Source of the DNA: Streptomyces aurantiacus
Lineage (GTDB): Bacteria; Actinomycetota; Actinomycetes; Streptomycetales; Streptomycetaceae
Assembly (NCBI RefSeq): GCF_027107535.1
Contig: NZ_CP114283.1
Coordinates: 2,666,001 to 2,730,000, forward strand
DNA: 64,000 bases
Direction: 5' to 3'
In this document: in pieces, positions 8,013 to 15,070 of the stretch
How positions within the stretch are numbered: position 1 is the first letter of the stretch
Layout of the letters: every line of letters begins with the position of its first letter
Notes under the pieces: model-generated
The model's database searches: none
What the model saw: only the letters and a program-made list of their open reading frames with translations
What the model was told of the DNA's origin: nothing
Made by a program: the position numbers and the translations under genes

Positions 8013-8740
8013 GTCGTGCTCCCTGAAGTGCCGATGCTGATCTCGTCGAACGTCCCCGCCTGCGCGTGGTCACCGACGCCCTGCTCGTAGTACGGCTCCC
8101 CGGGCCGCCGGATCCCGACGGTGTGCCAGCCCGCCTCGCGGGCCGCGTCCAGCTCGCCCGGCCGGTCGGAGAGGAACAGGAGACGGCCTGCCTCCACGCC
8201 GGCCGATCCGGCGATACGGCGGTAGGACCCCGGCTCCTGCTTGGGCCCCGCGTTCTCGGTGTCGTACAACCCGTCGACGAGCGGCAGCAGATCACCGTCC
8301 GGGCTGCTCGTGAACCACGCGCGCTGCGCGGCCACGGACCCGGACGAGTACACGAGCAGCCGTACGCCGTCACTGTGCCAGCGGCGAAGTACCGGCACCA
8401 CGTCGTCGTAGAAGTGGGAGACCAGGTCGCCCCGGGCGAACCCCTCGGACCAGATGAGGCCCTGAAGGGTCTTCAGGGGGGTGGCCTTCACGTCCTCGTC
8501 GAGCCACTCGGCGAGCGCCTTCTCGACCCGTACGGTGTCGGCGTCCGGCTCGCCGAGCAGTTCGCGTACCTGGGCGAGTGCCCGCAGCACGTCCGGATCG
8601 CCGCTCCGCTCCGCCAGCAGCGCTCCGAAACGGGAGCGCGAGTACGGGTAGAGCACGTCGACGACGAAGCCCGTGGCGCTCGTGGTGCCCTCGATGTCGA
8701 GCACCACGGCGTCCACGTCGAACGCCGGCCGCGGGCTCAC
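8009..8740 (-). CDS. mtnC: Acireductone synthase (enolase-phosphatase E1)
   Basis: A 243-residue HAD-superfamily enzyme with [12 protein letters not shown] replacing the canonical DxDGT motif, as is usual for MtnC, then [10 protein letters not shown] (motif II) and [16 protein letters not shown] (motif IV). This single protein enolises and dephosphorylates the diketo sugar phosphate to the acireductone, replacing the separate MtnW/MtnX steps of Bacillus. GTG 8740 overlaps the mtnD stop (GTGA) and the end overlaps mtnB the same way, giving three translationally coupled genes. Confidence 0.94.
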   Translation of the reverse strand: MSPRPAFDVDAVVLDIEGTTSATGFVVDVLYPYSRSRFGALLAERSGDPDVLRALAQVRELLGEPDADTVRVEKALAEWLDEDVKATPLKTLQGLIWSEGFARGDLVSHFYDDVVPVLRRWHSDGVRLLVYSSGSVAAQRAWFTSSPDGDLLPLVDGLYDTENAGPKQEPGSYRRIAGSAGVEAGRLLFLSDRPGELDAAREAGWHTVGIRRPGEPYYEQGVGDHAQAGTFDEISIGTSGSTT

Positions 8741-9336
8741 GCCGCGGACCGGTCCCGCTCGTACCCCGCCGCGATGGTGTCGTAGTCGGGGAAGCGGCCG
8801 GCGATGTCCGAGCCGGTGAAGCTGCCGATCCAGCCGTCCTCCTCGTGGAAGAAGCGGATCGCGGTGAACGCCGGTGACGTCCCCATGTCGAACCAGTGCG
8901 TCGTGCCGCGCGGCACACCCAGCAGGTCGCCCTTCTCGCAGAACACGGCGTGCACCTCGCCGTTCACGTGCAGATAGAAGATCCCGGAGCCCGAGACGAA
9001 GAACCGGACCTCGTCATCGTCGTCGTGCGTGTGCTCCTGGAGGAACTTCTCCCGCGCGGCCTTCGCCTTCACGGGGTACTCCGGGTCGTCGCTCGGGTGC
9101 AGCCCGAGGACGTCGACCGTGGTGAAGCCCTCCTCGGCGTTGAGCCGGTCGATCTCCGGCCCGTACGCGGCGAAGACGGTGTCGCTGTCGGCGTCCGCGG
9201 GGACGTCCCCGCGGACCGGCCACTGTTCGTACCGCACACCGAGCGGAGCGAGCGCGGCGGCGATCTCGACGGGGTCACCGGTGCGGCGCACGGTCGTCCC
9301 GGGTCCGGACTCGGGCCACGTGGTCAGCAGGGTCAT
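8737..9336 (-). CDS. mtnD: Acireductone dioxygenase
   Basis: A 199-residue cupin of the ARD family with the metal-binding [22 protein letters not shown] block (HxHxxxxE pattern, residues about 100-120) and the downstream His in [12 protein letters not shown]. It oxidises acireductone to 4-methylthio-2-oxobutanoate (iron form), the immediate precursor of methionine. ATG 9336 is chosen because GGAG lies 8 bases upstream; a longer frame to 9423 has no ribosome site. First gene of mtnDCB. No dedicated aminotransferase for the last step is present in the window. Confidence 0.94.
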   Translation of the reverse strand: MTLLTTWPESGPGTTVRRTGDPVEIAAALAPLGVRYEQWPVRGDVPADADSDTVFAAYGPEIDRLNAEEGFTTVDVLGLHPSDDPEYPVKAKAAREKFLQEHTHDDDDEVRFFVSGSGIFYLHVNGEVHAVFCEKGDLLGVPRGTTHWFDMGTSPAFTAIRFFHEEDGWIGSFTGSDIAGRFPDYDTIAAGYERDRSAA

Positions 9337-9405
9337 GGGAGCAACTCCAGGAGTGAGGAGGGGCGAAGACGAAAGGACGCGGGACGGAGGAACACGGTGG
9401 ACGCT

Positions 9406-9422
9406 TGTCCGGATGGTGGACA
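9406..9422. promoter_or_regulatory. Inverted repeat in the mtnD leader
   Basis: TGTCC-N7-GGACA forms a perfect 5-base inverted repeat 70-86 bases before mtnD. It falls inside the transcribed leader downstream of the short leader ORF, so it could be an RNA hairpin as easily as a protein site. Confidence 0.3.
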
Positions 9423-9513
9423 TGGGGCCGGACCGATCGACGAGGGAGGGGCACGGTGCCGCGCGGCGGGCGGCGGACCGAAGAGGGGATCCGAAGGGGA
9501 TCTGGACCCGTGG

Positions 9514-9573
9514 TCAGCCGCGACACGCCGCGCCGGTACAGCGTCGCATCGCTGTCGCGCCTGGTGTCGTCAT
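9514..9573 (-). CDS. Cysteine-containing leader peptide for mtnDCB (19 aa)
   Basis: ATG 9573 to TGA 9514 encodes MTTPGATAMRRCTGAACRG. GAGG lies six bases before the ATG, and a TACGAT -10 element is present on the minus strand at 9617-9612. Two cysteine codons near the end (TGT at positions 12 and 17) and the small size resemble the leader peptides annotated in front of sulfur-metabolism genes in streptomycetes. The stop lies 177 bases before mtnD. Translation and function are inferred. The peptide does not extend into any other reading frame. Confidence 0.55.
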   Translation of the reverse strand: MTTPGATAMRRCTGAACRG

Positions 9574-9657
9574 CGGAGCCTCACTGTCCCGGGTCGGGTG
9601 CCGGTCCCGAGATCGTAACTCCGGACCGGCGCTCGGCTGAGTGTGACGAAGTTGTTG

Positions 9658-9672
9658 TCTCAACCACTGAGA
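9658..9672. promoter_or_regulatory. Inverted repeat upstream of the importer promoter
   Basis: TCTCA-ACCAC-TGAGA is a perfect 5-base inverted repeat ending 16 bases before the -35 element of the importer operon, a position suited to an activator or to a regulator of either divergent operon. Confidence 0.4.
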
Positions 9673-9688
9673 ATCCGGTCCCAAAACT

Positions 9689-9718
9689 TTGACGGCTGGC
9701 TGGAATCGTTCTCATGAT
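9689..9718 (+). promoter_or_regulatory. Promoter of the MTR importer operon
   Basis: TTGACG (9689-9694), an 18-base spacer and CATGAT (9713-9718). The -10 lies exactly six bases before ATG 9725, so transcription would start at or near the first base of the leader peptide (leaderless). Confidence 0.55.
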
Positions 9719-9724
9719 CTGCGT

Positions 9725-9796
9725 ATGAAGACGCTGCTGCTCGTGCGGCGGCTGTACGTGGACTTGCTCCGGTCGACCACAGCCCGCTGTCGCTGA
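9725..9796 (+). CDS. Leader peptide of the RLYVDLLR...CR type (23 aa)
   Basis: ATG 9725 to TGA 9796 encodes MKTLLLVR followed by RLYVDLLRSTTARCR. This matches the pattern of short streptomycete 'putative leader peptides' with a (H/Y)VDL-R core and a terminal Cys-Arg, found ahead of sulfur and amino-acid genes. There is no ribosome site; the -10 box six bases upstream implies a leaderless start. The sole Cys codon (9788-9790) sits just before the stop, ideal for sensing cysteinyl-tRNA. The importer's first gene begins 175 bases later. Confidence 0.7.
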   Translation: MKTLLLVRRLYVDLLRSTTARCR

Positions 9797-9801
9797 CCTG
9801 A

Positions 9802-9919
9802 TCCGGAGCGCCCCGGACGCCTCCGCACCACGGGATTCCCACCGGCACCCGTGACGCCCACGAGGCCTCCCGGCGCCCGCGGCCGTGGCTGGATTCCCTC
9901 CCCCGCCCGGCGCTCCGGA
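9802..9919 (+). promoter_or_regulatory. Possible attenuator with alternative pairings
   Basis: TCCGGAGCGCC (9802-9812), six bases after the leader stop, is perfectly complementary over 11 bases to 9909-9919. The same upstream segment can instead form a local hairpin (9802-9806 with 9813-9817). A further hairpin CACGGG/CCCGTG spans 9829-9834 and 9848-9853. A ribosome paused at the leader Cys codon or stop would cover the upstream arm, so the leader could switch between structures. I see no canonical U-tract terminator, so the output may be translational or Rho-dependent. Confidence 0.4.
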
Positions 9920-9971
9920 CCCGCGCCCCGCACGCCCTCTTCATTCCCTCTGCACCGCTCCTGGAGCCGTC

Positions 9972-11069
9972 ATGACCCGTACCCGTCTGCCTCTCGCCGC
10001 GCTCTCGCTGGCATCCGTCTCCGCCCTCCTCCTCGCGGGCTGCTCGCAGTCCTCGGACGCCTCGGAGACGACCGGCGACTCCGCCGCGTCCGCGTCCGCC
10101 GCCACCGGCAAGAAGCCAGCGCCCTTCAGTGAGGGCAGGGTGAAGGTCGCCCTGGTCCGGCAGAGCGGCGCCGGCGACTACTTCGAGCAGTGGGGCAACG
10201 GAGCCAAGGCGCAGGCCAAGGCCCTCGGCATCGACCTGACGGTGTACGACGCCCAGGCGGACAACGCCAAGCAGGCCACCGACCTCTCCTCGGCCATCAA
10301 CTCCGGGGCCCGGGCGATCATCGTCGACCACGGCTTCCCGGCCACGATCCAGCCGGAGATCGACAAGGCGGTGAAGAAGGGCGTCAAGGTCGTCGTCTAC
10401 GACGTGGAGACCGCCACCAAGGGTGTCGTCTCCACCAAGCAGGACGACGCCAGCATGGCCCGGGCCGTCCTCGACGTGATGGCCGGCGAACTCGGCAAGG
10501 ACGCGAAGGTCGGCTACGTCAACGTCGCCGGTTACGCCGCCCTCGACAAGCGCGACAGCGTCTGGAAGAAGACGGCCGACGCCAACGGGTGGAAGCAGCA
10601 GTTCAAGGTCGGCAAGGTCACCGACTCCACGGCCACCGACAACGTGCCCCTGGTCAGCGCCGCCCTCACCCAGCACCCGGACGTGGCGGGCGTCTTCGCC
10701 CCGTACGACGAACTCGCCAAGGGCACCGTCCTCGCCGTCCAGAACAAGAAGCTCCAGGACAGGGTGAAGGTCTTCGGCGCGGACGTCTCCAACGCCGACA
10801 TCCAGAACATGACCGCCAAGGGCAGTCCCTGGGTGGCCACGGCGGGCACGGACCCGTCGGCGGTCGGCGCGGCCGTCGTCCGTACCGCCGCCCTGGAGCT
10901 CGCCGGAGAGTTGAACAGGACCTCGGTCGAGTTCCCGGCCGTCGCGATCACCCAGGACTTCCTGAAGAGCAAGGGCATCGGGAACATGGACCAGCTGCGC
11001 GAGGCGCTGCCCGCACTGAACCTCGCCAAGGTCAGCACGGCCGACTGGATCCCCAATGTCGCCCACTGA
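9972..11069 (+). CDS. Sugar ABC transporter substrate-binding lipoprotein, probable methylthioribose binder
   Basis: A 365-residue type 1 periplasmic-binding protein (RbsB-like fold). The signal peptide ends with lipobox LLAGC (Cys24), a Ser/Ala-rich linker follows, then KVALVRQSGAGDYFEQWGNGAKAQAKALGIDL opens the first lobe. ATG 9972 has GGAG seven bases upstream. It heads a four-gene operon ending in mtnK and so is inferred to bind 5-methylthioribose. A related 5-thio or 5-deoxy pentose is the alternative. It would be anchored on the outer face of the membrane. Confidence 0.88.
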   Translation: MTRTRLPLAALSLASVSALLLAGCSQSSDASETTGDSAASASAATGKKPAPFSEGRVKVALVRQSGAGDYFEQWGNGAKAQAKALGIDLTVYDAQADNAKQATDLSSAINSGARAIIVDHGFPATIQPEIDKAVKKGVKVVVYDVETATKGVVSTKQDDASMARAVLDVMAGELGKDAKVGYVNVAGYAALDKRDSVWKKTADANGWKQQFKVGKVTDSTATDNVPLVSAALTQHPDVAGVFAPYDELAKGTVLAVQNKKLQDRVKVFGADVSNADIQNMTAKGSPWVATAGTDPSAVGAAVVRTAALELAGELNRTSVEFPAVAITQDFLKSKGIGNMDQLREALPALNLAKVSTADWIPNVAH

Positions 11070-12639
11070 CTCACCCACTGACTCACCCACCGACTCACCC
11101 GCCGGTCCGCCCGAGGGCCGCGTGGCGGTGCGGCTGCGTGGGGTCGGCATGGCCTTCGGCGGCCGGACGGTCCTGGAGTCCGTCTCTCTGGACATCGCGC
11201 CCGGCAGCGTCGTCGCGCTGCTGGGCGCCAACGGCGCGGGCAAGTCCACCCTGATCAAGATCCTCTCCGGGGTGCACACCGACCACAGCGGGGACGTCGA
11301 GGTGAACGGCGAACCCGCCGCTCTCCGGTCCCCGCTCGACGCCCGCCGGCTGGGCATCCAGACCGTGCACCAGCGGATCGGCGAGGGCATCGTCCCCGGC
11401 CTGACCGTCGCCGAGAACCTGGTCTTCGAGGAGCTGGCCAGGCGGCGGGGCAACCCGTTCCTCGACGGGCGCGGGCTGCTGGCCCGCGCCCGGGAGATCC
11501 AGTCGGCGCTCGACCTCGGCTGGAGCGACGCGGTCCTCAAGCGGGACGTCACCGAACTCGGCATCTCCGACCGGCAGTTGCTCATCCTGGCCCGGGCCCT
11601 CGCGACCCGCCCGAGGCTCCTCGTCCTCGACGAGCCGACCTCCGCCCTCTCCGCCGCCGAGGCCGAGCGCCTGTTCACGCTCGTCGAGCGGATGCGGGAC
11701 GACGGCATCGCCGTCCTGTACGTCTCCCACCGCCTCGGCGAGATCGACGCCCTGGCCGACCGGCTGGTCGTCCTGCGGGACGGCCGTCTCACCGAGGACC
11801 AGGCCAGACCCTTCGACTGGGACCGCGCGCTGCGCGCCATGCTCGCGCAGGCCCAGGGCGCGGAGACGGCCCGTCCCGCGGACGCCCGGCAGAGCATCGG
11901 GCCCGGCTCGGGTGAGATCGCCGTCTCACTGCGGGGCGTACCGCTGCTCCCCGGTCATCCTCCCCAGGACCTCGACCTGCGGGCGGGCGAAGTCACCGGC
12001 GTGGTGGGTCTGCTGGGCGCGGGCAAGACGGAACTGGCCCGCGGTCTCTTCGGCGCCGAGCCGTTCCCGAGCGGGACCGTGGAGCTGGACGGCACGCCGT
12101 ACGCGCCGCGCCGCCCCGCCGACGCGATCCGGCGCGGAGTGCATCTCGTCCCCGAGGACCGCCATGCCGACGCGCTCGTCCCCGGCTGGTCGCTGGCCCA
12201 GAACATCTCGCTGCCCTTCCTCAGAGGCCTCTCCACAGCGGGGCTGGTGAGCCGGCGCAGGGAGAACGCCCTCGGCCGCGACACCATCGAGCGGCTCGGC
12301 GTCGTCGCCCGCGACGAACACAGCGCCGTGGAGGAGCTGTCCGGCGGCAACCAGCAGAAGGTCGTCGTCGGCCGCTGGCTCGCCGAACGCCCCCGTGTCC
12401 TCATCCTGGACGAGCCGTTCCGAGGTGTGGACATCGGAGCCCGCCGTGACATCGGCCGCCGCGCCCGCGCCCTCGCCGCCGAGGGAGCCGCCGTCGTCGT
12501 CCTGTCCGCCGACGTCGACGAGGTGCTGGAGGTCGCCGACCGGGTCGTCGTCCTCGCCGCGGGGGAGATCCACCTCGACGCGTACGGACAGGACGCGGAG
12601 CGCGACCGCGTCATCCAGACCATCTCGGCGTCCGTCTGA
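11056..12639 (+). CDS. Sugar ABC transporter ATP-binding protein (two ABC domains, RbsA type)
   Basis: A 527-residue protein with two fused ABC ATPase domains. Domain 1 has Walker A GANGAGKST near residue 55 and Walker B LLVLDEPTS with a degenerate signature (ELGISDRQLL). Domain 2 has GLLGAGKTE, the full signature ELSGGNQQK and LILDEPFRGVD. One degenerate signature motif is usual in the RbsA group. ATG 11056 lies inside the end of the binding-protein gene (14-base overlap), implying translational coupling. The first codons fall in a 12-base tandem repeat that encodes repeated PTDS. Confidence 0.92.
   Translation: MSPTDSPTDSPTDSPAGPPEGRVAVRLRGVGMAFGGRTVLESVSLDIAPGSVVALLGANGAGKSTLIKILSGVHTDHSGDVEVNGEPAALRSPLDARRLGIQTVHQRIGEGIVPGLTVAENLVFEELARRRGNPFLDGRGLLARAREIQSALDLGWSDAVLKRDVTELGISDRQLLILARALATRPRLLVLDEPTSALSAAEAERLFTLVERMRDDGIAVLYVSHRLGEIDALADRLVVLRDGRLTEDQARPFDWDRALRAMLAQAQGAETARPADARQSIGPGSGEIAVSLRGVPLLPGHPPQDLDLRAGEVTGVVGLLGAGKTELARGLFGAEPFPSGTVELDGTPYAPRRPADAIRRGVHLVPEDRHADALVPGWSLAQNISLPFLRGLSTAGLVSRRRENALGRDTIERLGVVARDEHSAVEELSGGNQQKVVVGRWLAERPRVLILDEPFRGVDIGARRDIGRRARALAAEGAAVVVLSADVDEVLEVADRVVVLAAGEIHLDAYGQDAERDRVIQTISASV
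11062..11097 (+). repeat. 12-base tandem repeat across the gene junction
   Basis: Three copies of CCCACTGACTCA (third with one change) span the stop codon of the binding-protein gene and the first codons of the ATPase gene, where they encode (PTDS)3. Copy number could vary without breaking the ATPase frame, because the unit is a multiple of three. Confidence 0.85.
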
Positions 12640-12676
12640 TGCCGGCCGCCCGGAAAGCCACCCCAGGAAGCACGCC

Positions 12677-13723
12677 ATGACCATCACCCGGAGCACCGAG
12701 GTGCCCACCAAGGCGGCGGCCCTGCCCGCGACCTCCACCGGTCTGCGCGTCCAGAGCGCCGTCATCAAGTACGGCTTCATCTTCGTCACCGTCACGCTCT
12801 TCACGTACTTCGCGCTCAGCGAGCCGTCCTTCCGGGACTCCGCGACGCTCCTCGACACCCTCCGGTACGTCTCCGTCGCCGCGATCCTCGGCCTGGGCGT
12901 CACCCTCACCATGGCCGTCGGCGGAATGGACATGTCCGTCGGCGCCGTCGCCGGGCTCGGCGTCACGGTCGCCGCCAAGACGATGGTCACCTACAACCAG
13001 GTCGGCCTGGTGGCGATCCTCGCCGTCGTCGCGGCGGGCGCGCTCGCCGGACTGCTCAACGCCCTGCTGATCGTCGTCCTGAAGATCCCCGACATGCTGG
13101 CCACGCTCGGCACCATGTTCGTGATCCAGGGCACCAAACTCATCCTCGTCGACGGCCAGTCCATCACCCCCGGCATGACCCAGTCGGACGGCAGCACCGC
13201 ACCGGGGAAGTTCACCGAGGGGTTCCTGCGCATCGACCGCGGCACGGTCCTCGGCATCCCCGTCTCGGTGCTGATCTTCGGCGCGCTCACGGTGGTCGCC
13301 TGGGTGTTCCTCGCCCGCACCCGCTGGGGCCGCGTCCTGTACGCGATCGGCGCCAACCCGGAGGCCTCCCGGCTGGCAGGCATCCGCGTCGGCGCCTACC
13401 GGGCCCTGGCCTACGTCCTGTCCGGCGTCCTCGCCTCGATCGGCGGCCTCATCCTCGCGGCCCGCATCGGCCAGGGGGACGTCTCGGCCGGAACCTCCCA
13501 GCTCCTGGAGGCGGTGGCGGTCGCCCTGGTCGGCACCTCCGTCCTCGGCCGGGGCCGCCCGAACGTCTGGGGCACCGCCCTGGGCGCCGTCCTGATCGGC
13601 ATCATCACCACCGGCCTGACCATCAAGGGCCTGCCCTACTACACCCAGGACGTCGTCGAGGGCGCGGTCCTCATCCTCGCCCTGGTCTTCAGTTTCACCC
13701 TGTCCAAGCGCCGCACCGCATAA
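12677..13723 (+). CDS. Sugar ABC transporter permease (RbsC type)
   Basis: A 348-residue integral membrane protein of the BPD_transp_2 family, with about ten hydrophobic segments. Family motifs include ILGLGVTLTMAVGGMDMSVG and the cytoplasmic coupling region GANPEASRLAGIRVGAYRALAYVLSG. ATG 12677 is preceded by AGGAAG. It lies 37 bases after the ATPase gene and 10 bases before mtnK. As a single permease it probably functions as a homodimer with the two-domain ATPase. Confidence 0.9.
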   Translation: MTITRSTEVPTKAAALPATSTGLRVQSAVIKYGFIFVTVTLFTYFALSEPSFRDSATLLDTLRYVSVAAILGLGVTLTMAVGGMDMSVGAVAGLGVTVAAKTMVTYNQVGLVAILAVVAAGALAGLLNALLIVVLKIPDMLATLGTMFVIQGTKLILVDGQSITPGMTQSDGSTAPGKFTEGFLRIDRGTVLGIPVSVLIFGALTVVAWVFLARTRWGRVLYAIGANPEASRLAGIRVGAYRALAYVLSGVLASIGGLILAARIGQGDVSAGTSQLLEAVAVALVGTSVLGRGRPNVWGTALGAVLIGIITTGLTIKGLPYYTQDVVEGAVLILALVFSFTLSKRRTA

Positions 13724-13733
13724 GGGAGTTCAC

Positions 13734-14888
13734 ATGGGCTACCGCATCCTGGAGACCGAGGACGTGCCCGCGTACCTGCGCGAGCGCGGCCACTGGGAGG
13801 ACCTCGGTGACATCCGGGTCCGCGAGGTCTCCGACGGCAACATGAACCGGGTGTTCCTCGCGTCGAACGACGACGGCACCCACCGCCTCGCCGTGAAGCA
13901 GGCCCTGCCCTGGGTCCGGGTCGCGGGCCCCTCCTGGCCGATGAGCCCCGAACGCGCCGACGCCGAGGCCCGCGCCTACGAGCAGGTCGCCAGGGTCGCC
14001 CCGGACAAGATCCCGGTGATCCACGGCTACGACGCCGACAACCACGCCCTCGTCATGGAGGACATGTCCGACCTCGAGGTGCTGCGCACGATCCTCAACG
14101 AGGGCGGATCCTACGGCCCGGACACCTCGCGCCGGGTCGGCGAGTTCGTCGCCCAGCTCACCTTCGCCACCAGCGACTTCGGCATGCCGTCCGCCGAGCG
14201 CAAGGCCCTGATCGCGGCCTCCGTGAGCCCTGAGCTGTGCAAGATCACCGAGGACGTGGTCCTCTCCGAGCCGTACGTCGAGCACGAGCACAACCACTGG
14301 CATCCCGGATTCGACGACCTCGCCGCCGAGTTCCGCGCCGACCCCCGCCTGCGCACCGAGGTCGCCGACCTGCGCCACACCTTCATGACGTCCGCGCAGG
14401 CATTGCTCCACGGTGACCTGCACACCGGCAGCGTCATGGTCGGCGAGCGCGAAGGCGCCCCGGTGATACGGGTCTTCGACCCCGAGTTCTCCTTCGTCGG
14501 TCCGATCGGCTACGACCTCGGCCTCTACTGGGCCAACGTCCTCGTCGCCCGGGCACGGGCGCGGGCCCTCGGCACGGTCACCGACCACGCGGAACAACTC
14601 CGCCTGTCCTGGGAGGGGTTCGAGCAGGAGTTCCGCCGACTGTGGCCGACCCGCGTCGACACCTTCTTCGACGACGCCTACCTGGACCGCTTCCTGCGCC
14701 GCGTCCGGACGGACTCGGTGGGCTTCGCGGGCACCGAGATCGTGCGCCGCGTCATCGGCTTCGCCCACCTCACCGACCTGACGACCCTGCCGGACCCGGT
14801 GCCCGCCTCACGCAGCGCCCTGCTGCTCGGCCGTGAACTCATCCTGCGGCGAACGGAGTTGACGCACCCGGAGGACATCGAGGGGTGA
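13734..14888 (+). CDS. mtnK: S-methyl-5-thioribose kinase
   Basis: A 384-residue aminoglycoside-phosphotransferase-fold kinase. Motifs characteristic of MtnK are VREVSDGNMNRVFL (nucleotide loop), MEDMSDLEVLR, the catalytic LLHGDLHTGSVMV and metal-binding IRVFDPEFSFVGPIGYDLG. It converts MTR + ATP to MTR-1-phosphate, the substrate of MtnA. GGGAG lies just before ATG 13734 and only 10 bases separate it from the permease, which is the strongest evidence that the transporter carries MTR. Fused or adjacent ABC-kinase arrangements are common for scavenged sugars. Confidence 0.94.
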   Translation: MGYRILETEDVPAYLRERGHWEDLGDIRVREVSDGNMNRVFLASNDDGTHRLAVKQALPWVRVAGPSWPMSPERADAEARAYEQVARVAPDKIPVIHGYDADNHALVMEDMSDLEVLRTILNEGGSYGPDTSRRVGEFVAQLTFATSDFGMPSAERKALIAASVSPELCKITEDVVLSEPYVEHEHNHWHPGFDDLAAEFRADPRLRTEVADLRHTFMTSAQALLHGDLHTGSVMVGEREGAPVIRVFDPEFSFVGPIGYDLGLYWANVLVARARARALGTVTDHAEQLRLSWEGFEQEFRRLWPTRVDTFFDDAYLDRFLRRVRTDSVGFAGTEIVRRVIGFAHLTDLTTLPDPVPASRSALLLGRELILRRTELTHPEDIEG

Positions 14889-14912
14889 GCGGCACGCGGC
14901 AGGCGTGGTGAC

Positions 14913-14949
14913 GGACCCGCGGGGCGGCCGGGGCCGGTCGCGCGGGTCC
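14913..14949 (+). terminator. Terminator of the importer-mtnK operon
   Basis: A perfect 9-base stem (GGACCCGCG, 14913-14921, with 14941-14949) with a 19-base GC-rich loop lies 24 bases after mtnK. Confidence 0.6.
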
Positions 14950-15058
14950 CCACGCCCCCACGGAACCCGTGGCCGACCACGACGGCCGCGTCGGTCCCGG
15001 AACGGTCAACACGTGTGCCGATGCTGTGAGTTCGAGTGACGGCGAGGGCCCGGCCAGT

Positions 15059-15064
15059 GACAAT
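15059..15064 (+). promoter_or_regulatory. -10 element for a leaderless NACHT transcript
   Basis: GACAAT is followed by exactly six bases and ATG 15071, the spacing of leaderless actinobacterial genes. It supports 15071 as start over the GTG at 14969. Confidence 0.35.
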
Positions 15065-15070
15065 CCGTCC

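Noticed and set aside
9337..9971. A SAM-type riboswitch controlling the methionine-salvage genes
   Set aside because: I searched both strands by eye for the conserved cores of SAM riboswitch classes and found none. The leader ORFs explain the long untranslated regions better. A covariance-model search would be decisive.
9660..11897. A 745-codon minus-strand open frame
   Set aside because: It is antisense to the importer genes and contains no recognisable domain.
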